DNA of 64,000 nt, from contig OX465113.1 in assembly GCA_949987565.1 (NCBI GenBank), forward strand, positions 8,736,270 through 8,800,269, in the 5' to 3' direction. How positions within the stretch are numbered: the stretch's first letter is position 1; the number at the start of each line of letters is the position of its first letter. Positions 13,801 through 22,300 of this stretch are shown here, one piece after another. Below the pieces are notes generated by a model, which was not told the DNA's origin, ran no database searches, and worked only from the letters and a program-made list of their open reading frames with translations. Made by a program: the position numbers and the translations under genes. The stretch is from Luidia sarsii (taxonomy: Eukaryota; Echinodermata; Asteroidea; Paxillosida; Luidiidae).

Positions 13801-16349
13801 TTATTTTACTCCTTTCGCCAAAAATACACCGTTTTAGGCAGAACTATTTCAGTGCGAGGTTTCTACTATAACCATCTTCAAAGCGCTGGGAATCAAAACC
13901 GGTTTTTCTGCAAACCGGTTTTCAATTTGACTATCCGGTTTCAATTTTGCTAACCGGTTTCCAAAACCAAAAGTAAAACAAAAAGCCAAGGATCTTCCCT
14001 GTCAATGTAATTTGCCTCAGTTAAAAAAAATCCTGGTTACTTCCGCTTTCTGAAAACAAGAGATTGCCGCTCTTGAAAATAGCGGTCGCAACTCGCAACC
14101 CCCCCCCCCCCATACAACCGCAACAGCCCGCTACAAGCCAGGCTTCAACATGCCGCCAGCAGTATTGTGTTTTGCGTAGTGGGATACACCACTGTCAGTT
14201 TGTAAGTGACAGCCAATGAGAACCTATGATCCTCTGACCAGTGGCACGTGCCACGACCTGCTATTGGCTACGCTTCCGGATGAGAGAAAGCGGTACCACT
14301 GGTGTCGGTCGGAGACGGCAAAAGTGAGCCCTCAGAGATAAACTTCCGAGCTTCGTGGGTATTGGGGCATGTTCTGTCGGTATCACATACGAAGACAGGG
14401 CAGTTTATTCGTGTCAATACAAAATTTGGCCCACCGCTGGCGCAGAGGTTAAAAAAGCGGCTCATTTTGATGTCTGTTTGGCAGGAGCAGGAGGGTAATG
14501 GTATCAAGTTACACGTTTCTATGGAAACCTGCGGTCACCGCTGCTGGTGTGAAAACTCTTTGGCGATCCTTCCTCACCCAAAGGGAACTTACTTTTCAAA
14601 GGATCAGAGGAATGCGTACTTGCTTGCCTGGTGAAAAAAAAAAATTATATAAGAAACAAACTATGTCGGCTTGATTGTGTCTAGTACACACAGAATGATA
14701 TCAGCACTAGGGGTTGGTTGTGGAATCGGCATCTGTGAAGTAACAACAAAGGCCATAGTCAAGGCTTGCGCAATGGACTGACGGGCCTAAATGTATATAC
14801 AGTACAAGTATATACGAAACCGGTAAACCGGTTTACCGTTTATTTTCAATGCGGTAAACCGGTTTACCGTTTTATTTTCAATCCGGTAAACCGGTTTGCA
14901 AATTCTCCGGTAACTCCCACCGCAAAGTCTGTAAACGTTTCATGCAAACCTGTGAACATTTCTGTTTTTCGATCTGAGCAATGTTGTGAAGGGGCTTGAA
15001 ATTCCGAACGGAAGAAAAACTCTGAGTATCCTCCAATAACCGGTTTTCGACGATATAAGGACTTTTCTTCAAACTGAACAATGTGGACGAAAGTATCACA
15101 CTAAAAGAGGTCCCAGTCACTTTCTCCACACCACAGACTATTAGAATAATCATAGAGAAGGTTGATCAAGCCTGTCACTTTCGTAAGATTACCCGGTTTT
15201 GTTGACGTCCGCGGCGCACCGCGCAGTAAGCATCGTCACCTATTTTCGTCGGTGGTGTTTAGTAAGGTGTCCCAGTGCAGCCAAACGCAAAATAAATTCT
15301 TGAAATAACTCAAAATGCTGTGTGGCACTGTAAAATTCTTCCCTGTATGTTTTTTTTGTTCATCTTTGTTTTTGTTTTTCCACACTGCTTCTAACACTTT
15401 CCTCAAATCATTCATAATTTATGCTTAAAACGTATTGGTCTTGTTGATGTCTTCTTTTTGTGACGTTTAAAAAAAACTTCACAATCCTCTTTCTCACTGC
15501 TTCTTCAGTTATGACCTTTCCCAATGTCACTCCAGAGACACATTTCCTCCTTCTTGGTACTTTCTCTAGCTGCCCTTTTATTTTTTTCATTTAAAAAAAA
15601 AGCCTATTGGGCCATGTTACTTTTTGTCTTTAAATAAAAAAATTATATAAGCGAGACGCTCTATAGGAGCCTTCATGGTTTTTACCCAGAACGGACTGCC
15701 TCAAGTTGCGTGATATATTTTTTTTCTACGGTTGTTGGGGTTTATTATGGTACACTCAGATTTTTTTTAGGACCAACAATAAAGAAAACTGGAGCTTCGA
15801 AGCAACTGCCAATTTTGGACCTAGGAAAATAGACCCCAAAAGAGCAACTTTTTGAATAACACGAGTTTGGCCTACTGGAAAAGCCTTAAATTTCCACATT
15901 TTCGGTGACGGACAAGAGCAGGAAACCAACTGTAAGATACGAAGTCTGAGATCGTTATACGGAGTTGTTTTCATCGTGCGATGTGAGTTAGAAGGCTAAG
16001 CGTCGAAAACGTGTAGCGTCGAAAACGGGGGTTCCCACGATATACAATGTACTCCCTTTGAATGGATCCGTATTATGTGGATTCAATTTGCAACTGGCTG
16101 ATTGAAAGCCTTCATTAATGAAACATGAATCCATTGGATGCTTCTCAGCTTTTCACGACCTCCACTAACTAACCACCCCACTCCCTCTCATTCTGCTAGC
16201 TCCATGGAGACGAGGTTGCCAGGGAGACCGACCTCGTGGACGCTGCCCTGCGTCTGACGACGACGCAGCGGTCGTCATGGCAACGCGTCCAGGGCCAGCT
16301 CAACCGTTGCCTGTGCCTGATCACGTACATGAAGAACCCGGCCGTCTGA
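1887..16349 (+). CDS. WDR36: WDR36/UTP21 homologue, C-terminal half (11 exons, 5' end outside window)
   Basis: Exons read from homology and GT-AG sites with matching phases: 1887-2035, 2560-2674, 3560-3725, 4185-4293, 5746-5825, 6390-6497, 7530-7630, 9015-9178, 9808-10015, 10900-11087, 16200-16349 (TGA 16347-16349). Together they encode 511 residues, about half of the usual 900-950. The first seven exons carry the end of the second WD40 propeller, with motifs such as SGHMDCYNIQSGIHRG, AHEGAIRGLAVDALNQ, LTWDLPSGR and GVYLWSN. The last four carry the Utp21 C-terminal domain, including RNKPKEPPKVPKAAPFFLPT, DVELRCLSPLGGG and RDFELVQAYVTLFLK. WDR36 is known as a nucleolar U3 snoRNP/SSU-processome component needed for 18S rRNA maturation. 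No frameshift or internal stop is seen, so the copy looks functional. The introns are crowded with repeats; the last one (5.1 kb) holds several transposons. The small first exons and the start codon lie upstream of base 1. Confidence 0.95.
2278..2353. repeat. Duplicated TTCCGGAAA segment in a WDR36 intron
   Basis: GGATTTCCGGAAATGGC occurs twice about 37 bp apart, beside a further TTCCGGAAAGTTTCCGG. The rest of intron 2036-2559 holds a T run and nothing recognised. The palindromic TTCCGGAA resembles an ETS-type site, but no function is claimed. Confidence 0.55.
2914..3457. mobile_element. Foldback (long inverted repeat) element in a WDR36 intron
   Basis: The left arm begins GACGTTCGCAAAGCATCATG and the right arm ends with its reverse complement. 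The arms are about 240 bp each and meet in a GC-rich centre of CGCATGCG-type repeats near 3180. Weaker symmetry (AATAAAC/GTTTATT) continues outside the ends. A second, smaller member of the family lies at 46505-46690. No coding capacity, so a non-autonomous DNA element. Confidence 0.85.
3935..4180 (+). repeat. CT-rich tract before a WDR36 exon
   Basis: About 245 bp of TCTC/CCTCTCT microsatellite runs almost into the acceptor CCTTATGCAG of the exon at 4185. It acts as an oversized polypyrimidine tract. The long open frames across it are compositional. Confidence 0.9.
4294..5745. other. WDR36 intron with one dispersed-repeat copy, otherwise unremarkable
   Basis: No exon or known element is seen from 4294 to about 5150. 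From about 5155 to 5530 is a copy of the dispersed repeat described at 6725 (GCATATGCATGAAATA, then a CTGTGAAAGTTTCAGCTC stretch). A short phrase, GATTTGTGCAAATGGTG, occurs near 5457 and again near 5668. Confidence 0.6.
6014..6275 (+). mobile_element. Penelope-like element 3' tail with 5' inversion
   Basis: The 3' part (6094-6275) runs forward through the family 3' UTR to GGTCCTGCTAGGATCGAAAC and CAGGCCCACTAAATTTTAAG. The part at about 6020-6093 is the reverse complement of the segment that should precede it, as comparison with 55925-56010 shows. This head-to-head arrangement is typical of twin priming. The insertion lies in the WDR36 intron between exons 5746-5825 and 6390-6497. Confidence 0.75.
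6725..7165 (+). repeat. Dispersed repeat family R1
   Basis: Shared blocks include ACATGAAACTTATACAGTTT, GAAGATGGTTATAGTAGAAA, CCTCGCA(T/C)TGAAATATTT and TATGGATGCTATTCTTTGAC. Other copies are at about 5155-5530, 13598-13872 plus 14926-14985 (minus), 55125-55500 and 63575-64000. No coding capacity; class not recognised. Confidence 0.8.
7239..7260. other. Perfect 22-bp palindrome
   Basis: TTTATTACTCG is followed directly by its reverse complement, with no spacer. It lies in a WDR36 intron. Function unknown; it may be a small insertion or hairpin. Confidence 0.8.
7748..7870 (-). mobile_element. Penelope-like element tail fragment
   Basis: The minus-strand 3' end of the family seen at 55755-56205: GTTGCAAACTGCTCACTGAC, then a diverged CCTGATGTTTCGATCTTAGC. 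Strongly 5'-truncated. Confidence 0.7.
8085..8960 (+). repeat. Dispersed repeat family R2 ending in a TTTTCCGC hairpin
   Basis: About 870 bp shared with two head-to-tail copies at 57040-58690. Landmarks are GAGATTTATGTCTGTT, GGGATTCGAACCCGTAAC (a tRNA B-box-like sequence in reverse), repeated GATGACGTCA-type motifs, an (AAG)n run and a terminal hairpin of AGCTTTTCCG and CGGAAAAGCT. No ORF. Class unknown. Confidence 0.75.
9227..9786 (+). repeat. 20-bp telomere-like minisatellite in a WDR36 intron, about 27 copies
   Basis: The unit CAGTTGGGCCTAACCCTAGT (variants GGACCTAAC, GGGCCAAGC, CCTTAG) tandemly fills the intron between the exons ending at 9178 and starting at 9808. Each unit contains CCTAACCCTAG, close to the CCCTAA telomeric strand. 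A 130-bp higher-order block is visible in the first third. Confidence 0.93.
10600..10850 (-). mobile_element. SINE-like tRNA-related repeat
   Basis: Read on the minus strand it shares GATCCCTGGAGATATAC, CCACCATCTAA and GGCTGGATAGCT with the plus-strand copy at 62000-62250. GGCTGGATAGCTCAGATTGG resembles a tRNA A-box region. The remainder of the intron (10016-10600) shows nothing recognised. Confidence 0.6.
11200..11320 (+). repeat. tRNA-like segment with a B-box match
   Basis: GGGTTCGAATCCC near 11288 matches a Pol III B box, in a region that does not fold as an intact tRNA by eye. Probably a decayed SINE. 11400-11590 shows nothing recognised. Confidence 0.35.
11600..12065 (-). mobile_element. 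Penelope-like element 3' portion
   Basis: The reverse complement carries the C-terminal endonuclease coding tail (about 11985-12065, including an MWMKR-like peptide) and then the 3' UTR through the GGTCCTGCTAGGATCGAAAC motif near 11690. An internal segment of about 70 bp (GGTAGGGATTAGTGA...AAAGATCAAAGAGA) is duplicated near 11830-11930. It lies in the last WDR36 intron, antisense to the gene. Confidence 0.8.
12066..12715 (+). repeat. Purine-rich GGAGGA/GAAGAG minisatellite
   Basis: About 650 bp of almost pure A/G in which units such as GGAAGAGGAAGGAGGAG recur irregularly, including longer units (GACCAGGAGAGGGAGTGCGAG, seen three times). It makes open frames on both strands that are not genes. 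Confidence 0.9.
12925..13165. mobile_element. Foldback MITE, arms about 80 bp
   Basis: CGATTGCGTGACCACTGTTT at about 12938 is mirrored by AAACAGTGGTCGCGCAATCG at about 13133. Symmetry continues inward through the ATCGCGT and GGTG(C/G)... segments to CTCATTT(T/G)G. No coding capacity. Confidence 0.8.
13195..13310 (-). mobile_element. tRNA-derived SINE head (minus strand)
   Basis: On the minus strand CAGCTCGGTGGTCAAG is A-box-like and, about 55 bp on, CAGGTTCAGTCC is B-box-like. This is the spacing of a tRNA-derived Pol III promoter. Confidence 0.5.
13598..14985 (-). repeat. R1 repeat copy split by a later insertion
   Basis: R1 in minus orientation runs to ACTATAACCATCTTCAAA at 13872. Its continuation, CTGTAAACGTTTCATGCAAA then CCTGTGAACATTTCTG, resumes after 14926. 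The missing junction is intact in the copy at 55125-55500, so 13873-14925 is a younger insertion. Confidence 0.8.
13873..14925. mobile_element. Non-autonomous TIR element with ACCGGTTT arrays at both ends
   Basis: Imperfect terminal inverted repeats: GCGCTGGGAATC on the left versus GCGGTGGGAGTT read inward from the right. Next to each end are clustered AACCGGTTT/GGTAAACCGGTTTACC motifs, about four on the left (13890-13965) and six on the right (14818-14900). No convincing ORF. Clustered subterminal motifs like these are typical transposase-binding regions of hAT-like elements; the superfamily is not proven. Confidence 0.7.
15000..16199. other. Rest of last WDR36 intron, nothing recognised
   Basis: AT-rich sequence with T and A runs. 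No exon, RNA gene or repeat family was identified until the acceptor TTCTGCTAG before 16200. Confidence 0.5.
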
Positions 16350-16439
16350 TCCGGTGCGCTGGACGCGCTCAGCTCGGTGTTGTTGTTGGGCAGCGCAGCG
16401 TGACTAGCAGTTTCCCTGTGACAATAGTGAGGGAGGGAG

Positions 16440-17060
16440 GGAGGGAGGGGGTGGGGTAGGGTTGGGCTGAGGAATACTGGGAAACGCGGTCTCATTATCA
16501 TAGTGCAGCCGGTCTCTTTGAAGTACATGTGTAAAACTATACTGTGTATGTGCACTGCACTGCACAGCGTTCCATCTTTCGGGTATTTCGGACAAAATAT
16601 CAGGTCTGGTCTGTCGGGTCTTTTCTGGTCTGGTCTGGGCAGGGCTTGTCTGGACTGGTCTGGTGTCTGGACTGGTCTGGTCTGGTCTATCTGGTCAGGT
16701 CTTTTCTGGTCTGATCTGGTCTGCTCTGGTCTGCTCTGGTCCGGTCTGGTCTGGGCTGGTGGGGTAGGGTTGGGTTGAGGTATACTGGGAAATGCGGTCT
16801 CATTATCATAGCGCAGCCTGTCTCATTGAAGTACATGTGTATAACTATACTGTGTATGTAAGCTTAACTGCACAGCGTTCCATCTTTCGGGTATTTCGGA
16901 CAAAATATCTGGTCTGGTCTGGGCTTGTCTTGTCTGGTTCTGGTCTGGTCTTGTCTGGACTGGTTCTGGTCTGTCTGGTTTGGTCTAGTCTGGTTCTGGT
17001 CTGTCTGGTCTGGTTTGGTTCTGGTCTGGTCTTTTCTGGTCCTGGTCTGATATGGTTTAG
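16440..17060 (+). repeat. Tandem duplication of about 310 bp with CTGGT-rich microsatellite
   Basis: A 150-bp unit (GGGTAGGGTTGGG...CATTATCATAG...TTCGGACAAAATATC) occurs at about 16455-16605 and 16763-16910. Each copy is followed by a TCTGG/TCTGGTC-rich tract. It lies just downstream of the WDR36 stop and could fall in its 3' UTR; I see no clear AATAAA there. 17061-17627 holds nothing recognised. Confidence 0.85.
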
Positions 17061-17627
17061 TTGGAGTTGCTTTGCTTTGCGTTCGTTTCGTCTCATCTCG
17101 TCTCGTTTCATTCCGTTCTCAATGCCTTACATCCATTGTAATAGTAATAGGTAGTCGATGCCTATTAAGAAAGGTCATCTTAATTGTTGTTATTTTGTTT
17201 GATTTGTCTCAACTCCGAGAGATAGAATTAATACCAGAACCAGCAGCAGTTGTCGAGTCCTTTCACTTTTGTTCATGACTCTAACTCCCACCAAGGGTCG
17301 TACTTACATCCATTACAACCGCAATATTTTATAATTTTGTTAAGTGGAAAGGGTGATCAAAGTCACGCGATGTGTCGTTGCTGGTGGCGACGTTTCGGTT
17401 GCTAACTGCTATGTCCGCTTCGCCGGTTCATGTGTACCGGTTTGCGGACGTCGTAGTGGTGATCGTGCGGTTTGGCGCGCGATTCTGGCGTCCACTAGCG
17501 AGGCATATATGCGTCACGACGTATGACACTCAACCACGTGGTTGGGGTATGGTTGCGCACTACACACGTATGACGCATTATGTATGGTTGCTGGCCTTAC
17601 ACACGCAACGTTGGGCACTTTGGTCCA

Positions 17628-17865
17628 GTTTGACCCTAACCGTAACCGTAACACTAACCGTAACGCTAACCCTAACCCAAACAACCCTAATCCTAACCCT
17701 AACCCAAACAATGCTAATCCTAACCCTAATCCTAACCCTAACCACCCTAATCCTAACCCTAACCACCCTAATCCTAAACCTAACCCTTATCCTCACTCTA
17801 TCCCCAACACTAACCGAACCCTAACTCTAACCGTATCCGTAACCCTAACCGTAACACCCTAAGCC
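17628..17865 (+). repeat. Degenerate interstitial telomeric repeat (CCCTAA)n
   Basis: Runs of CCCTAACC mixed with CCTAATCCTAACC, CCGTAACC and CCCAAACAA variants. It is flanked by ordinary unique sequence and a retroelement tail, so it is internal, not a chromosome end. 17866-18304 contains a C run at 18130 and nothing else recognised. Confidence 0.9.
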
Positions 17866-18304
17866 TAACCTACACTGGTTTACCAAACATGTCCTTGTAT
17901 AGTCCCCACACAATTAACGGAGTACCAGCGATGGTGGTTGAGCGTCATAATTATGTCGGTTCTGTTATATATCTCCACTAGCGGACCCGTCCGTGGTGGG
18001 TCGGCGGTCGTGGCGTCTGATGGTGGGGAGTCAGAAACCGGGGATGCCAATGCCGCTGTCTCGATTGATGTCTCATGTTGTTTTGTTGTTACCTAACTTA
18101 GCGAGTCTCTATGAAGCTTCATCTCTACAACCCCCCCCCCCCCCCCCAGCCCCGCAAATGAGGCTGGAGATTGAGCGTACGCAATGCGGTTCGACTGGGT
18201 TGAGGTACACCCGCTCCTGTCCCACAAACGCACCGGATAACAAGGCGTCGGTACGGGCACAATCGCTTGTCTGCTTCCATCAGAAGTGGATGGGAGTCTG
18301 TGGT

Positions 18305-18540
18305 CGATTTGTATTTGTTGGTTTTGAATCCCTTGGTCACCGTAGTGATGCAGTCCAGCTTAGCCGTGAGAGAATGTGCATGAAGCGTCTTCGGACTATT
18401 CAACCACATGGTCTCAACATCCAGGAGTGTAATGACTAACACAATGCATGCTTTCTGATAATCTTTCTTTTGTGTTCACTCCTCCACACTTCTCTCTTTG
18501 ATCTTTCCCTCTCTTCTCACAAATCCCTACCCTAATCCTT
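18305..18540 (+). mobile_element. Penelope-like element fragment (endonuclease C-terminus and start of 3' UTR)
   Basis: Encodes LGHRSDAVQLSRERMCMKRL, then ...IQPHGLNIQECND and a stop. This matches the R-E-x-x-W-x-x-R-L-x-T-x-x-P-x-G-L-N ending of GIY-YIG domains in Penelope-like elements, with the Trp changed to Cys here. It is truncated in the 3' UTR near CCCTAATCCTTGCC. Confidence 0.7.
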
Positions 18541-18665
18541 GCCTTATGTGACATAACGAAACCAGACTATTTGATTTCGCCGCCCCAAATCGATACTGCA
18601 GTCTAGTCGCCGCCGTGCGATTTGCGGCCAAGCGTGCACGCGTTCGCTCATCCTTCACCCGGGTC

Positions 18666-18757
18666 GCGATTTTTTTTTCCGTACCACACGCTGGATATGG
18701 GTCGACAATACAGCGCTCCAATTGGCCTGTTGCTAATGCATTATGCATTATAGGTCA
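18666..18757. repeat. Left terminal inverted repeat of the MULE
   Basis: 92 bp from GCGATTTT to AGGTCA, matching the right end at 26139-26229 with about one substitution and a one-base difference in the T run (9 versus 8). Confidence 0.88.
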
Positions 18758-18820
18758 TGCAAGCACGATAGCTTTTCAGGACAACACACGTGTACAAGTA
18801 CATGTACACGACGAGACTGA

Positions 18821-19311
18821 GCGCTGAATACATGTAAACACATAGGACATGTACAGAACGTGTTCATGTACTCATGTACAACGTGCACGTGTGTACGTCC
18901 TCGGAGCGCTGAATACATGTAAACACATAGGACATGTACAGAACGTGTTCATGTACTCATGTACAGCGTGCACGTGTGTACGTCCTCGGAGCGCTGAATA
19001 CATGTAAACACATAGGACATGTACAGAACGTGTTCATGTACTCATGTACAGCGTGCACGTGTGTACGTCCTCGGAGCGCTGAATACATGTAAACACATAG
19101 GACATGTACAGAACGTGTTCATGTACTCATGTACAGCGTGCACGTGTGTACGTCCTCGTAGCGCTGAATACATTTAAACACATAGGACATGTACAGAACG
19201 TGTACATGTACTCATGTACAGCGTGCACGTGTACGTGTGTACGTCCTCGGAGCGCTGAATACATGTAAACACAGGACATGTACAGAACGTGTACATGTAC
19301 TCATGTACAGC
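18821..19311. repeat. 85-bp subterminal tandem array, nearly 6 copies
   Basis: GCGCTGAATACATG recurs at 18821, 18906, 18991, 19076, 19161 and 19252 (one spacing of 91, from an extra GTACGT). Units are rich in ACATGT, GTACATGTAC and GCACGTGTGTACGT palindromic motifs. The array lies between the left TIR and the transposase stop codon. Confidence 0.93.
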
Positions 19312-19365
19312 GTACAAAAATCTTAAAATCTTATCGTCACTATGTTGTTAAGCTAATTGTAGCCT

Positions 19366-22300
19366 TTATTTTGCACTATGGGTTTTCCCCAAAGAATGAT
19401 TGAAAGTTGGAGCGTGGCTAATGCTGTGGGGGGCTGGTTTTCTTCCTCGACGTGTAGGCATAACTGATCGCCTCACAGAAGGTTGCACTGCATAGCCATG
19501 CTCAGAATTATACGAGGCCTTTGGAGGTCTTCCTGATGTCAATCGTCTAGCCCCTCTTCCCATGTGCACTCTTTTGTGGGCCAGTGATGTGGGTTGGTCA
19601 CCTATACTTTTAGTGGTCCCCATCAGCCTCTCTACTGACCTCTTCTTTGATTTGCTTGCACTTTTTAGTGCTGCAGCAGCACCCTGATATTTGCCAAATG
19701 TGTAAAGGGCAGAACATAGGCGACTTGATGTGGCAATCTTTTTGTAGCTATGTACAAAGGACTTGAAGGCTGGATTCATCAGTTCTGGTTCCTTTTCCAG
19801 CTTCTGTACCATGTCTTCGCTGACAAGCCTGAGTTCCTGAGCCATGCTGTTATCTGAAGTATAAAAGTTGACAAGAGTATTAACTAGAAAATGGTTGAAC
19901 AAGGCAAGCAAGCAAGCAATCAGACAGACAGACAGACAGCCCGACCGACAGACAGACAGTCTGGCAATCAGGCAAACAATGAAACAAACAAGCAAGCAAA
20001 CAAAAAGCAGACAAACAATTACACAAACAAACACAGTTTTATGTAACAATCAAACCATCTGTACAAATGAAGATTTTAGATATGACAGCAGGTTGCCCCA
20101 CTCAATTGTCCCTTTGCAGTTTTTTCATCACTGAGAACAGAAAAAGAAAACAATCATTGAGCTGTGCTCCCGTTAACGTGTCAAAAGTCTCCAATTAGTT
20201 GATGGTGTGACTTCTTGAAAATGAGATGGTGTTTACTTGTTTTCTTTGTTAAAAGTAACGACGTTTAATGCATGCAGTTGTGGTACAAATCAATACCACT
20301 ATAAATGAAATGTAAATCAGGGATTTAGATTCTTGATAAAGAAGTCAGTAATGACAAGTTAATGACAGTCAATATCTTCAAATCAATCAAAACAAATGTA
20401 AACAATGAATGAAATTTATTAACCATATTAACTGACTTACATGCAAATCAACACAAGATACGCATCACGTATGATGCAAGAGTTTCAACAGTTCTGAAGT
20501 GAAACAAAATACAATATGTTAGATGTTGAACGATTGAAAAACATGCAAAACATGACAAATTCAAACTAACAAACTTGAAATTGTTACCACGACCCCTCCG
20601 ATTTTTATGAAATAGATAATCCCTTTTAAGCTTTCCATGTTTCTTTTTGTTGTTTTCTTTTTTGTTGTTTCTTTTTTTTTTGAAATAATGTATGATTCTA
20701 ACACCAGAACCTATGGAAGAATACATAATTTTAACTGTATCGTGGGCATACCCAGGATTTCTTCTTTTTTTGGGGGGGGGGAATTAGGTCTTGCTTTTTC
20801 TGTCCGTCAAAAAAGTACCGGTATGGGACTCATTGCTTGAAATAATAAACCCATTGAAATTACAGACAATAGGTTGTCGGTGTGAACAAAACCTCAATAC
20901 ATGTACAAAGAAACAATAACAAAGGTTACCTTTGTGTGTTGGTTTAGATCCCACAGTTGTACCTCTCAAATCCATATGGTTCTGTAGAGAAGCTTGAGCC
21001 AGGAGGCTTTCGGTTGCTGGATTTTGGTCCTCTACTTCCATGCTTTCCTCTACAGGTTCAGCTCTTTCATTGATTGCACTATCTGTATTCCCTAATTGGT
21101 TACAGATTGTTGGAGTCAGCCCATCAAAGAAGCTATGCCGTGGTGCATACTGATTTCCTATGAAGAAACATTAACACAATTTAAATGTTTAAAATGGTCC
21201 TCATGTAAGCTCCACTTCAACTTAATGGAAACACTGTTTCAAATAAAATTCAACAATAAAGAATTAGTAAATTTAATGGATTGATATCATGACATCAAAA
21301 TAAGCAAAGTTCTCAATACATCCGTATTACAAATGTTGTACAAATACCTGTTGCAATTTGATGCAGCATTTGCCTCATCTGTGGATCATTGATGGGAACA
21401 AAGTTTGTTGATGAGCCCTGGCAGTGTTTCATCACTGCTGCTTGGTGTTTGCATGGGCCTCCTGTTTTGCCAACCTGACATGTGCAGTGACCAACTTCAG
21501 TATTCACACTGTAGCTGCCATCTTCACAACTACCACTTTTCACTTCAAACTCTGTTGATGAAATCTGAAACCATAACAGAAAATCTTCATTTCATTTGGC
21601 TTTCATAGGTGAGGAGGTTGCAACAAATTCCTCCTGTCCCTTGACTGTCATGGCCCTGGTGATGTCATTATGGTGATGGCTCATTATTAGTGCAACATAG
21701 TTGAGGGGTCTGCACCTTCTCATGCATAAGGTTAAAGACTTACTTCTCTTTAGACTTGTTGCAAAATGGGCTCTTTGTTATGCCCCTATATAGTTGACAT
21801 TATGTTGTGCATATTTCTGCCTTTGCATTATGCTCTCTCCAGGAAATATTTCTTAGCTAACAACAAAAGTTGTCTTTAGAGGCTATGTGCTTATACTACA
21901 ATATCGGATTTACCATAGATATAAAGGGACACTTAGGTATTCAGAGCTTATGCATTACATGGCTTACCTGCCGGATATCATCTTTGGTGATGTTCTTGGC
22001 TGCTGGCATGTACTTAGATGTAACAACATAAACCAGTCTCCCATTGGCAACATCTACCAGGCGCTGGTGGTAGTGGTCCTGGAGCATGGTACACATAAAA
22101 TCAGCCAGTTGTGGTACAGAGAAGGCCTTTGTCCTTTGTAGTATCTTGTCTTTCAAGACCCTCATGGCTGCTTCGGCGAAATTGTTGGTATCATTCCCCC
22201 TCGTTAGAATATCACTTCGAAAGGAGAGAGCCCACATCTCCTTTCTGGCCATGTAGCTTGACAGGTGTTTCTTGAATTTCCTGCATTCATTAGAAATAGC

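Noticed and set aside
17628..17865. Chromosome end
   Set aside because: The telomeric repeat is degenerate and unique sequence continues on both sides.
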